In this document: in pieces, positions 1-7,610 of the stretch | How the letters are laid out: every line of letters starts with the position of its first letter | Numbering within the stretch: the stretch's first letter is position 1 | From: RBG-16-66-20 sp039931635 | GTDB lineage: Bacteria; Pseudomonadota; Gammaproteobacteria; Burkholderiales; SG8-39 | Direction: 5' to 3' | Length of the DNA stretch: 17,407 nt | NCBI GenBank assembly: GCA_039931635.1 | Contig: JBDTRO010000134.1 | Span: 1-17,407 of the forward strand | Made by a program: the position numbers and the translations under genes | The notes under the pieces: model-generated | Database searches by the model: none | What the model saw: the letters and a program-made list of their open reading frames with translations, nothing else | What the model was told of the DNA's origin: nothing

Positions 1-23
1 CTCCTGACCGGAAAGAGCTGATG

Positions 24-29
24 TATAGT
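24..29 (+). promoter_or_regulatory. Possible -10 box for the CsgG-like gene
   Basis: TATAGT matches five of six bases of the sigma-70 -10 consensus and lies 42 bases before the ATG at 72. No convincing -35 can be seen in the few bases available to the left, so this is weak. Confidence 0.25.
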
Positions 30-71
30 TCCCTCGGCTGCGCAGGGAGCGCGGCAAAGGGGGGAATCGAG

Positions 72-1115
72 ATGCTTCATGTTCATCGCTTGACGCTCGC
101 GTTCGCGCTGCTTTCCTGCGGCTCCGCCGCATTCGCGCAAGGCACCTTTGGATTCAAGCCCGGCAAGGCGGATGCGCCGGTAACCGGGGGTGCGGGACCC
201 GCCGGCAGCGTGAATGCCGCGCCGACGCTGGAGAAGTGCGACAACCCGTTCGGCACCATCGCGGTCGTCGAACCGCAGAACGAGATCATCGCGGCGCTGG
301 CGAAATACAACCTGCCTCCGCCCACCAGCCTGCTGCGCCTGATGATCCAGCAGTCGAACTGCTTCCAGGTCGTCGAGCGTGGCATGGCGATGCAGAACCT
401 CATGCAGGAACGCAACCTGGCGGCCGCCGGGCAGATGCAGGCCGGGTCGAATATTGGCCAGGGGCAACTCGTGACAGCCGATTTCATCATGACGCCGCAG
501 GTGGCCTTCAGCGAGAACAACGCCGGCGGCGCGGGCGTGGCGGCAATCGGCAGCCTGTTCGGCACGCTCGGCTCGGTGGTGGGTGCGGTGGCGGCCGGCG
601 TGAAATTCAAGCAGGCTCAGACCACGCTGCTGGTGGCCGACTCCCGGTCGGGGCTCCAGGTCGCCGCGGCCGAGGGCAATGTGGAAAAGGCCGACTGGGG
701 CGTCGGCGGATTCCTCGGCGGCGTGGGCGCGGGCGCGTACACGAACACCGCCGAAGGCAAGGTCGTTGCCGCGGCGCTGCTGGACAACTACAACAACATC
801 GTGAAATCCATCCGCGCGCAGCCTTCGCTCATCGCCGCGCGCGCCGGCCCCGCGTCGGTCGCGAACGCGGCAGCGTCGGTGCAGGCGACGCAACCAAAGC
901 CGCCAGGCGCCTTCGGCAGCGGCGATGTGATCGTGCCGAAGATCGCGGGCGTGAAGGTCTTCACCGCCCCGGCGTCGACCTCCAAGCCGGTGCTGACCCT
1001 GAAGAAGGGCGACGAGATGGTTTTCCTGGGCGAGGAGAAGGACAGCTTCGTGAAAGTCCAGACCAGCAGCGGCGCGGGCTGGGTCGACCGGAACCTGGTG
1101 ACGGGCACGCGTTAG
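72..1115 (+). CDS. CsgG-like exported protein with C-terminal SH3-like domain
   Basis: The predicted protein is 347 residues. The start at 72 is chosen because a purine-rich Shine-Dalgarno (AAAGGGGGG) ends about six bases before it and the product then opens with a signal peptide; an upstream in-frame ATG at 21 lacks this. The leader is hydrophobic and ends AFA-QG (residue 22/23). An LLSC at residues 13-16 could alternatively be a lipobox, which would fit CsgG, a lipoprotein. The middle (about residues 56-260) resembles the CsgG/HfaB fold: an IAVVEP strand near its start, then a VVERG..MQNLMQERNL segment, then Gly/Ala-rich stretches. The last 55 residues look like a bacterial SH3 domain (VKVFTAPASTSKPVL, then GWVDRNLV). 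Related proteins form or assist outer-membrane secretion channels. No curli genes are nearby, so the partner is unknown. Its stop codon overlaps the convergent DUF1989 gene. Confidence 0.8.
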   Translation: MLHVHRLTLAFALLSCGSAAFAQGTFGFKPGKADAPVTGGAGPAGSVNAAPTLEKCDNPFGTIAVVEPQNEIIAALAKYNLPPPTSLLRLMIQQSNCFQVVERGMAMQNLMQERNLAAAGQMQAGSNIGQGQLVTADFIMTPQVAFSENNAGGAGVAAIGSLFGTLGSVVGAVAAGVKFKQAQTTLLVADSRSGLQVAAAEGNVEKADWGVGGFLGGVGAGAYTNTAEGKVVAAALLDNYNNIVKSIRAQPSLIAARAGPASVANAAASVQATQPKPPGAFGSGDVIVPKIAGVKVFTAPASTSKPVLTLKKGDEMVFLGEEKDSFVKVQTSSGAGWVDRNLVTGTR

Positions 1116-1741
1116 CCCGGCCGGTAGACGATCGCGCGCACCGGCGTGGGGTTGTAGTCGTTGACGGGATTGTTCATCTGCGGACAGTTCGAAACGACCG
1201 CGAGCACATCCATTTCGGCGCGCAGGTCCAAGTAGTCGCCGGGCTTGGAGATGCTTGGCCCCATGTCCATGGATCCGTCCGCCGCCACGGGCACGTGCAT
1301 GAAGAAGTTCATGTTCGCGACCATGTCGCGCGGGCCCATGCCGTAGCGCTTCAGCTGGTCGAGGAAGTTCTGCCGGCAGTTCGGGTCGTCGGGCTTGCCA
1401 TAGCGCCGGCGGTTCAGCGCCGAGGAGCAGCAACCGCCGATGGTGTCGTGGAACCCGCAGCTGTCCGCCACGACGGTGAACATGGGGTTGCAATTCACCG
1501 AATAGATCACCGTGCCTTGCCGGATGAAAATATTGCCGTTTATTTTCATCGTGTCCGCGGCGGCGTAGCGATCCTCGTGGTCGCCCGAGTTGTAGCAGAG
1601 GAAATCGACCGCCTGCTTTCCCTCCAGGTCGATCAGGCGCAGCACCTCGCCGCGCTTCATGTTGCGGCTCCACCCGGCGCGCGCCGCGATGATCTCGTCC
1701 GACACCACAGGTCCCGGCACCGTTTCGGATTTTGCCGTCAT
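1112..1741 (-). CDS. DUF1989 (urea carboxylase-associated type) protein
   Basis: This 209-residue cytoplasmic protein has no signal peptide. It matches the DUF1989 family, whose members often sit beside urea carboxylase/allophanate hydrolase or amino-compound catabolic genes; the biochemical role is not settled. Visible hallmarks are an AVDFLCYN strand (44-51), GTVIYSV (76-82), and a probable metal or active-site patch C95-x2-HDTIGGCC (His98, Asp99, Cys104, Cys105), followed by a conserved tail with DVLAVVSNCPQMNNP. The ATG overlaps the stop of the upstream triple-RidA gene in an ATGA (1738-1741), so the two are almost certainly co-translated; a GGGGGAG lies about ten bases upstream. Its stop (TAA) overlaps the stop of the convergent CsgG-like gene. 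No urea carboxylase genes are in the window, so a role in nitrogenous-compound breakdown is inference from family context only. Confidence 0.88.
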   Translation of the reverse strand: MTAKSETVPGPVVSDEIIAARAGWSRNMKRGEVLRLIDLEGKQAVDFLCYNSGDHEDRYAAADTMKINGNIFIRQGTVIYSVNCNPMFTVVADSCGFHDTIGGCCSSALNRRRYGKPDDPNCRQNFLDQLKRYGMGPRDMVANMNFFMHVPVAADGSMDMGPSISKPGDYLDLRAEMDVLAVVSNCPQMNNPVNDYNPTPVRAIVYRPG

Positions 1742-2991
1742 GCGGGCGCGCTCCCCCAGAGGTCCACGATCAATTTTGCGCCCGGCACGAAGAGGTCCTT
1801 GCCCGTTTCGACCGCAGAGAACGGCAAGCCGGCATCACCAATCACGCCGCGCCATTCGGCATACGTATCTTCGAAATCACCCAGGTCCGCGTGGAACTGC
1901 AGGACGCGAACCACGTTCTCGAGATCGCTGCCGGCGGCGGCAAAGATCTTGCGCGCTTTGCCAAGGATGTCGGCCATCTGCAGCTGGGTGGTGGGTGCCT
2001 GCGGCACCAGGCCTTCGCGGTCGATCGCCATCAGGCCGGCAACGAAAAGCAAGCCGTCAAAACTGCGCGCGGGAATCATGCCGGGTGCAACCAGGTCGAT
2101 GTCGCACTCGATGTCCCGGACACGCGCGCGCTCGCTCGCGCTCGCGGCGACGACGTTTATCTCGATGGTGGCTTCTTCGGTGCCGAAAGCCGGATGGCGC
2201 ACCGGTACCACCAGTGTGGGCGGCGGCTTGCCGCCGCAGCATTCGGCCCAGACCTGCCAGAACGCCGGCAGGTCCTCAGCATGGCTGAGATAGACCTGCG
2301 CCTTGAGTACAAGATCGAGCTCGCTGCCGGCGGCCTGGAGGGCGGGGCGCAGGCGCCGCTCGACCAGGTATCGCGTCTCGAGAGCGATGCGCGTTCCCTT
2401 CCATAGCTGACCAGGCGGGACTTTCGCCTCGGGCGCGATGTTGCCCGAATCATCCCGTGCCAATTGCCCAGCGACGAACACGAGGTCGCCAACCTGCGTG
2501 CAGGGGCTGTAGCCGGACTCCTTTGGTGCCGCCAGCCCGGTCACGCGTACCGGTTTTGCGGCGAGACCGCTATCGCGGGTGGTCGCAATGATCTGTACAT
2601 CCATCTGCGCGTCCGGAACGAACAGGCCGCCGACCAGGACCGATGTGCTCGGGGGTGAAACGCTGCCGAGCGCCTGCTTGCGCGCCACGTGATAAGGATC
2701 GACGGCGCGCCAGTGCGGAAAATACTGGTCCACGCGCACGACGTTCGCGAGCCCGCTGCCGGCATCCGCCAGTGCGCGGCCCAGGTTCCTGAAAATATGC
2801 TCCGCTTCGCGTTGCGGCCGGGGCGGTGGATCCAGCGGCCGGCCATCCTTGCTTACTGCCGGATCGATGACGCCTTGCGCATTCGTCGCGCGCAGGCCGG
2901 TGCCGAATATCCATTTGCCCGCCCGGACCACGGGCGCATGCATTATCTTTGCGGGCCCATACGAATTTACGGCGTATCGTTCAATTGCCAT
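1738..2991 (-). CDS. Triple-domain RidA (YjgF/YER057c/UK114) fusion protein
   Basis: The protein is 417 residues and made of three consecutive RidA-type domains: about 1-140, 155-285 and 295-417. Each carries the family's helix-strand landmark: AGSGLANVVRV (77-87), AGSELDLVLKA (221-231) and AGSDLENVVRV (353-363). Ordinary RidA is a single domain of about 130 residues that trimerises, with active sites between subunits, and hydrolyses reactive enamines/imines. Three domains in one chain suggest an intramolecular pseudo-trimer. The catalytic arginine expected in a PAR-T/S motif is absent from every domain: PPSTSV (113-118), PPPTLV (256-261) and LPFSAV (389-394). Classical deaminase activity is therefore doubtful. 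The start at 2991 gives MAIERY; longer upstream reading would run into the divergent hydrolase. It is first in an operon with the DUF1989 gene (ATGA overlap). Confidence 0.85.
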   Translation of the reverse strand: MAIERYAVNSYGPAKIMHAPVVRAGKWIFGTGLRATNAQGVIDPAVSKDGRPLDPPPRPQREAEHIFRNLGRALADAGSGLANVVRVDQYFPHWRAVDPYHVARKQALGSVSPPSTSVLVGGLFVPDAQMDVQIIATTRDSGLAAKPVRVTGLAAPKESGYSPCTQVGDLVFVAGQLARDDSGNIAPEAKVPPGQLWKGTRIALETRYLVERRLRPALQAAGSELDLVLKAQVYLSHAEDLPAFWQVWAECCGGKPPPTLVVPVRHPAFGTEEATIEINVVAASASERARVRDIECDIDLVAPGMIPARSFDGLLFVAGLMAIDREGLVPQAPTTQLQMADILGKARKIFAAAGSDLENVVRVLQFHADLGDFEDTYAEWRGVIGDAGLPFSAVETGKDLFVPGAKLIVDLWGSAPA

Positions 2992-3907
2992 GTCCGACAG
3001 TATCAAGAAATCCGCAGGAAAAGAGCATTGGGCTGCGAAAGGGGACAAGCGCCTGTTCCTCTGGGAGAAACCGTCGACCGCGCCGGATGCGCCGCGCGGT
3101 ACGATTCTTTTTGTGCACGGTTCGTCCGAGGCGTCGACGCCCGTATTCGACCTGCAGGTACCGGGCAGGGACGGCTCCTCGGCGATGGACTGGTTCGCGT
3201 CGAAAGGCTTCGATACCTGGTGCGTCGACATGGAGGGATACGGCCGCTCCACCAAGGACCGGTCGCATAACAGCGATATCGCCACCGGGGCGGCGGATCT
3301 CGAAGCCGCGGCGCGGCATATTCGATCTCTCCATGGCGACGTTTCGTTGCTCGTGTACGGGATTTCCTCGGGCGCGCTGCGCGCCGCTTTGTTCGCGCAG
3401 AATCACCCACAACTCGTGCAACGTCTGGCACTGGATGCGTTCGTCTACACCGGCGCGGGCAGCACGACCCTGGCCGAGCGCAGGAAGAGGTTGCCGCAGT
3501 TTCTTGCCAGCAACACGCGGCCCCTCGATCGCGCATCGGTGCATTCAATTTTCGAGCGCGATCGTCCGGGAGCCGCAGATCGCGAGACTGTGGATCGCTA
3601 CGCGGACGCGGTCCTCGCGCTCGACAGCGACCTGCCGACGGGGACCTACCTGGACATGTGCTCGAAACTGCCCGTGGTCGAGCCGGAAGGGGTCACCATG
3701 CCGACCCTCATCATGCGCGGAGAGTTCGACGGGATCGCCAGCCTGGAGGACCTGCACGCCTTTTTCGCTCGCCTTCCCAACCCCGACAAGCACTTCGCGG
3801 TCATGCCGGGCATCGCGCACTCGAGCTTCCAGGAAAAGAACTACCTCGTTGCGTATGAAATCCTGCTCGCGTTCTTCTCCCGGCCCGCGCCCGCCTACAC
3901 AGGCTGA
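2990..3907 (+). CDS. Alpha/beta hydrolase
   Basis: This 305-residue cytoplasmic protein has the full alpha/beta hydrolase signature. HGSS (43-46) follows strand 3 and would form the oxyanion hole, and the nucleophile elbow is G-I-S-S-G at 124-128 (Ser126). The acid is Asp247 in RGEFDG, and the base is His277 in GIAHSSF. A VDMEGYGRS segment (79-87) is typical of the family. The start at 2990 is chosen because MSDSIKKS opens directly into the conserved GDKRLFLWEK strand. No Shine-Dalgarno precedes it. The ATG shares two bases with the ATG of the divergent triple-RidA gene, so any promoter must lie inside that gene or the transcript is leaderless. Substrate is unknown; an ester, lactone or amide connected to the neighbouring RidA/DUF1989 pathway is only a guess. 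Confidence 0.88.
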   Translation: MSDSIKKSAGKEHWAAKGDKRLFLWEKPSTAPDAPRGTILFVHGSSEASTPVFDLQVPGRDGSSAMDWFASKGFDTWCVDMEGYGRSTKDRSHNSDIATGAADLEAAARHIRSLHGDVSLLVYGISSGALRAALFAQNHPQLVQRLALDAFVYTGAGSTTLAERRKRLPQFLASNTRPLDRASVHSIFERDRPGAADRETVDRYADAVLALDSDLPTGTYLDMCSKLPVVEPEGVTMPTLIMRGEFDGIASLEDLHAFFARLPNPDKHFAVMPGIAHSSFQEKNYLVAYEILLAFFSRPAPAYTG

Positions 3908-3919
3908 TCAGTCGATTAG

Positions 3920-4885
3920 TCAGTCGACTTTGGCGCCGACTTCCTTGATGACGCGCGCCCATTGTTCACGGTCTTTGCGGAAGAACGCGCCGAATTCCTC
4001 GGGCGTGGAGGTAATGGCCTCGATGGCGGCGGTGTTCATGTAGCTTTGCACCTCGGGTGCGCGTAGCGAAACCAGCAGCTCGCGCCGCAGCTTGTCGACG
4101 ACGGGCGCGGGCGTGCCCTTGGGGGCGAGCAGTCCCATCCAGACATATTGCGAATAGCCGGCCAATCCCGATTCCGCGAGCGTCGGCACATCGGGCAGCA
4201 GCAGCGAACGGCTGGAGCCGGTCACGGCGAGCGCGCGCAGCTTGCCGCTCCTGATGTGGGTCATCATGGCGGCGAGTCCCGGCATGTTGAGCGATATCTG
4301 GCCACCCAGCAGGTCCGTCGTAGCCTGCGCGCTGCCTTTATACGGAACGTGCGTGAGCTGGATGCCCGCCATCGAGGTGAACAGCGCCATGAAGAGGTGC
4401 TGGGCGCTGCCGTTTCCGGACGAGCCGTAGTTGATCTTGCCTGGTTGTTGTTTGGCGAGGGCAACCAGTTCCTGCACCGTCTTCGGCGGGAAGGAGGGGT
4501 GTGCAACAAGCACCGCCTGCTCCCGGCCGAGCAGCGTGATGGGCGCGAAGTCCTCCACCGGATTGAAGCTCAGGGTCGAATAGAGGGAGGCGCTGATGGC
4601 GTTCGGATTGGAGGCGAGCAGCAGCGTGTAGCCGTCCGCCGGCGCCTTTGCCACCACTTCGCTGCCGATCATGGCGCCCTGGCCGGGGCGGTTCTCGACC
4701 ACCACCGGCTGGCCGATGTGCTTGGACAATTCCTGCGCGATCACGCGCATCGGGCCGTCAGAGGAGCCGCCGGCGCCGTAAGGAACAATGACGCGTATCG
4801 GGCGCGAGGGGTAATCCTGTGCGTGCGCGGGCACCTGTGCAAACAATACAGCGCAAAGCAAGGTAACGGTATGCCGCATTCTCAT
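3920..4885 (-). CDS. Bug/TctC-family periplasmic solute-binding protein
   Basis: The protein is 321 residues with a signal peptide at 1-22 (cleavage after PAHA, before QDYPSRPI). The mature part carries the classic Bug landmarks: RPIRVIVPYGAGGSSDG at the start, VVENRPGQGAMIGSEVVAKAPADGYTL, THVPYKGSAQATTDLLGGQI, and LLAPKGTPAPVVDKL. Bug proteins capture small carboxylates and similar solutes for tripartite tricarboxylate transporters, but many, as here, are orphans without tctAB genes alongside. The start at 4885 rather than the second ATG at 4879 is decided by an AAGGAG at 4892-4897, six bases upstream. The ATG overlaps the stop of the preceding aldolase gene (ATGA), so the two are coupled. 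The solute is probably related to the aldolase substrate or product, but this is inference. Confidence 0.93.
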   Translation of the reverse strand: MRMRHTVTLLCAVLFAQVPAHAQDYPSRPIRVIVPYGAGGSSDGPMRVIAQELSKHIGQPVVVENRPGQGAMIGSEVVAKAPADGYTLLLASNPNAISASLYSTLSFNPVEDFAPITLLGREQAVLVAHPSFPPKTVQELVALAKQQPGKINYGSSGNGSAQHLFMALFTSMAGIQLTHVPYKGSAQATTDLLGGQISLNMPGLAAMMTHIRSGKLRALAVTGSSRSLLLPDVPTLAESGLAGYSQYVWMGLLAPKGTPAPVVDKLRRELLVSLRAPEVQSYMNTAAIEAITSTPEEFGAFFRKDREQWARVIKEVGAKVD

Positions 4886-5628
4886 TTAAAACTCCTTCTT
4901 GCCCAGTAGGCGAAAGTGCCGCGCACGATTGACGGTTGCAGCAGGAACGCTCGAGCTTCCTCCGCCAGTTCGGGCTTCACTTCCTTGAAGCCGCCCGCGG
5001 CCATGGCGCGCAGCTGCATGCGCGCGGCGCGCTCGAAGAAGACCGCGAGGTAAGTGGCTTCTTCAATTGAAATTCCCGTCGTCAATAAACCATGATTCGA
5101 GAGCAGGATGGTTTTTGCAGAGCCGAGCGCGCTGGAGATGATGCGGCCCTCGTCGTCGGCGACCGGCACGCCGGGCCAGTCGGGCAGGTGCGCGGTCCCA
5201 TGGAGCATCGCGCTATCCATATGAATCGTCTTGAGCGGCTGCCCGGTGGCGGCCAGCGCGGACGCGTAGGGCGCGTGCGTGTGTACGATGGCTTTCACGT
5301 CCGGGCGATTGCGGTAGATCCAGACATGGAAGCGCACGCCCGGATTCGCCCGCGCGCCGGACAGCGGTTTCAGATCTTCGTCCACCAGCACCATGCGCTC
5401 GCCGGTGGCCTCTTCGAAGCCCAGGCCGAACTTGAGCGTCCACCAGGTGCCGGGTTTTTCGCCCAGCGCCGTAACCTGCCCTGCAAGTCCGGATTCGTGG
5501 CCTTCGTCGGCCAGGATGCGGCAGCAGGCCGCCAGTGCTTCGCGAGGGGAGAGGTCGAGGACGCCCAGGTCCTCGTCCATTTCGCGGCTGACGCGGTCCA
5601 GGAAATGCGCCTTTTCGGGCTGGTTCAT
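4882..5628 (-). CDS. Class II aldolase/adducin family protein
   Basis: The protein is 248 residues, cytoplasmic, and has the class II aldolase/adducin-head fold. Family members use a divalent metal to cleave or epimerise sugar phosphates or to decarboxylate hydroxy acids. Visible metal ligands are the HTH pair (His116, His118) in AIVHTHAPYASAL and His179 in SNHGLLTTG. The preceding RFHVWIYRNRPDV segment is also typical. No Shine-Dalgarno precedes the start at 5628; instead a TAGAAT lies seven bases upstream, suggesting a leaderless transcript. An internal ATG at residue 17 is a less likely start. It is the first gene of a two-gene operon with the Bug receptor. Exact substrate cannot be assigned; many proteins of this subgroup are annotated only as aldolase-like. 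Confidence 0.9.
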   Translation of the reverse strand: MNQPEKAHFLDRVSREMDEDLGVLDLSPREALAACCRILADEGHESGLAGQVTALGEKPGTWWTLKFGLGFEEATGERMVLVDEDLKPLSGARANPGVRFHVWIYRNRPDVKAIVHTHAPYASALAATGQPLKTIHMDSAMLHGTAHLPDWPGVPVADDEGRIISSALGSAKTILLSNHGLLTTGISIEEATYLAVFFERAARMQLRAMAAGGFKEVKPELAEEARAFLLQPSIVRGTFAYWARRSFK

Positions 5629-5634
5629 GTAGGT

Positions 5635-5640
5635 ATTCTA
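5635..5640 (-). promoter_or_regulatory. TAGAAT -10 box immediately before the aldolase ATG
   Basis: On the minus strand TAGAAT (five of six matches to the sigma-70 -10) is followed by six bases and then the ATG at 5628, which would place transcription start on or near the start codon. A TTGCAA lies 14 bases further upstream, closer than the usual 16-18, so the -35 is uncertain. Confidence 0.45.
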
Positions 5641-5718
5641 GCCTTGCACCAATCTTGCAATTTGTGCGCCGCAAGAGTAGCGTTCGCCCCGCCTGATTCC
5701 CTAGGAAACCCCCCATCC

Positions 5719-7608
5719 ATGGCCAATAGCGGCGCGCCCGCGTCGCGATCCTCCAAGGCAGCCCTCACGCTGCTCGCGCTCGGTGTCGTTTTCGGCGACA
5801 TCGGGACCAGCCCGCTGTACGCGGTGAAGGAGACTTTCGCCTCGGGGCACGGCATCCCGCTCGACGCGCAGAACATCCTCGGCGGCCTGTCGACGATTTT
5901 CTGGTCGTTGATGATGGTGGTGTCGCTCAAGTACGTGGTCCTCATCATGCGTGCCGACAATCGCGGCGAGGGCGGCATCATGGCGCTGCTCGCGCTCGCC
6001 TCCTCGGCGATCAAGGATCACCCCGGCTGGCGCACCCCGTTGATGCTGATCGGCGTGTTCGGCGCTTCCATGTTCTACGGCGATGCGGTGCTGACGCCGG
6101 CGAACACGGTACTTTCGGCGGTCGAGGGATTGGAGGTCGGAACCAAGGCCTTCAAGCCTTACGTCGTTCCAATCGCGGTCGCGGTGATCGTCGCCCTGTT
6201 CGTATTTCAGTCGCGCGGCACCGCGGCGGTCGGTCGCCTGTTCGGGCCGGTGACGCTGGTCTGGTTCTTCGCGATCGGTGCCGCCGGTCTGCACGGCATC
6301 GCGCAACATCCCGGCGTGCTCGCGGCGCTCAATCCGCTCTACGCGCTTGTCTTTCTCTCCGACCATGTCGCCGAATCCTTCGTGGTGCTGGGATCGGTGG
6401 TGCTCGCGGTGACGGGTGCGGAAGCCTTGTACGCGGATATGGGGCATTTCGGCAAGGGACCGATACGCATCGCGTGGTTCAGTCTGGTGGCGCCCGCGCT
6501 GGTGCTGAATTATTTCGGCCAGGGCGCCATTCTCGTGGTTCGACCAGAGGCGGTCGAAAACCCGTTCTTCCTCCTGCTGCCGGGATGGGCCCTTTACCCC
6601 ATGGTGGGTCTTGCGACCGCTGCCGCCGTGATCGCCTCGCAGGCGACCATCTCGGGCGCCTACTCGATGACCAAGCAGGCGATTCAGCTCGGCTTCCTGC
6701 CGCGCATGACCGTGATTCAGACCTCGGCGCGCGAGCGCGGCCAGATCTACATTCCCGCCATCAACTGGCTGCTGCTGGCGGCGGTGCTGGCGGCGGTGAT
6801 CGGCTTCGGCTCCTCGTCGCGCCTCGCCTCGGCCTATGGGGTGGCCGTTACCGCGACCATGCTGGTGGATACGCTGCTCACGTTCTTCGTCATCCGCTAT
6901 CTGTGGGGGTATCCGCTCTGGCTGTGCCTGTTCGCGACCGGCTGCTTCTTCGTGGTCGATGTTGCGTTCTTCGGCGCGACGCTGCTCAAGGTGGTGGACG
7001 GCGGCTGGTTCCCGCTGCTGATCGGCGCCATCGTATTCACGGTGATGACCACCTGGCGTCAGGGCCGCAGCATCATGTTCAACAGGTTGCGCGCTTCATC
7101 GGTGCCGCTCAAGCCGTTCCTCGACTCTCTGTTCATCGGGCCGCCGCAGCGCGTGCCCGGCACCGCGGTGTTCCTGACCGCGACGCCCGAGGCAACGCCG
7201 CACGCGCTGCTGCACAACCTGAACCACAACAAGGTGCTGCACGAGCGGGTGGTATTCCTCACCGCGGACGTCACGGAGGAGCCCTGGGTGCCGTTCCAGG
7301 ACCGCGTCAGGCTGACCAAGCTCGGCAATGGCTGCTGGCGGCTGAATGTGCGCTACGGCTTCATGGACGAACCCGATATCGCACGCACGCTGGAGATCGC
7401 CGGCACGCTGGGCCTGGAATTCGACATGATGACCACTTCGTTCTTCCTCAGCCGCGAGACCGTGGTGCCGGTGGCGGCCGTGAGCGACATGGCGTTCTGG
7501 CGCGAAAAACTGTTCGCGATGATGGCGCGCAACGCAGGCAACGCGGCTGACTACTTCAAGCTGCCGACCAACCGGGTCATCGAACTCGGGACCAAGGTGG
7601 AAATCTAG
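5719..7608 (+). CDS. kup: Kup-family low-affinity potassium transporter
   Basis: The protein is 629 residues, close to the length of E. coli Kup (TrkD). It is an inner-membrane K+:H+ symporter of the KUP/HAK/KT family. The N-terminal signature LGVVFGDIGTSPLYAVKE is plain, followed by about twelve hydrophobic segments. Other family landmarks are NRGEGGIMALLAL, FGASMFYGDAVLTPA, LTGAEALYADMGHFG-like VTGAEALYADMGHFG, LNYFGQGA, and QATISGAYSMTKQAIQLG. A cytoplasmic C-terminal domain follows from roughly residue 450 (VPGTAVFLTATPEATPHALLHNLNHNKVLHE). The start at 5719 is the first ATG giving a family-like N-terminus; an AGGA lies about twelve bases before it, a little far. The gene is divergent from the aldolase operon (90-base gap) and its stop is two bases from the convergent dctM stop. 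Confidence 0.97.
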   Translation: MANSGAPASRSSKAALTLLALGVVFGDIGTSPLYAVKETFASGHGIPLDAQNILGGLSTIFWSLMMVVSLKYVVLIMRADNRGEGGIMALLALASSAIKDHPGWRTPLMLIGVFGASMFYGDAVLTPANTVLSAVEGLEVGTKAFKPYVVPIAVAVIVALFVFQSRGTAAVGRLFGPVTLVWFFAIGAAGLHGIAQHPGVLAALNPLYALVFLSDHVAESFVVLGSVVLAVTGAEALYADMGHFGKGPIRIAWFSLVAPALVLNYFGQGAILVVRPEAVENPFFLLLPGWALYPMVGLATAAAVIASQATISGAYSMTKQAIQLGFLPRMTVIQTSARERGQIYIPAINWLLLAAVLAAVIGFGSSSRLASAYGVAVTATMLVDTLLTFFVIRYLWGYPLWLCLFATGCFFVVDVAFFGATLLKVVDGGWFPLLIGAIVFTVMTTWRQGRSIMFNRLRASSVPLKPFLDSLFIGPPQRVPGTAVFLTATPEATPHALLHNLNHNKVLHERVVFLTADVTEEPWVPFQDRVRLTKLGNGCWRLNVRYGFMDEPDIARTLEIAGTLGLEFDMMTTSFFLSRETVVPVAAVSDMAFWREKLFAMMARNAGNAADYFKLPTNRVIELGTKVEI

Positions 7609-7610
7609 AA

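Noticed and set aside
236..2293. Long open frame of 685 codons on the plus strand
   Set aside because: It is arginine-, glycine- and histidine-rich low-complexity sequence typical of an out-of-frame shadow in GC-rich DNA, and it overlaps the CsgG-like, DUF1989 and RidA genes.
1738..3285. Longer 515-codon reading of the triple-RidA gene starting at 3285
   Set aside because: The extra 98 residues show no RidA similarity and are antisense to the hydrolase core.
2849..3907. Longer hydrolase start at 2849
   Set aside because: The added 47 residues are antisense to the conserved first RidA domain and do not resemble a hydrolase N-terminus or signal peptide.
3904..3925. Palindrome CTGATCAG and repeated CAGTCGA between the hydrolase and Bug genes as a terminator or attachment site
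   Set aside because: The arms are short, there is no T-tract, and no integrase or mobile element is nearby.
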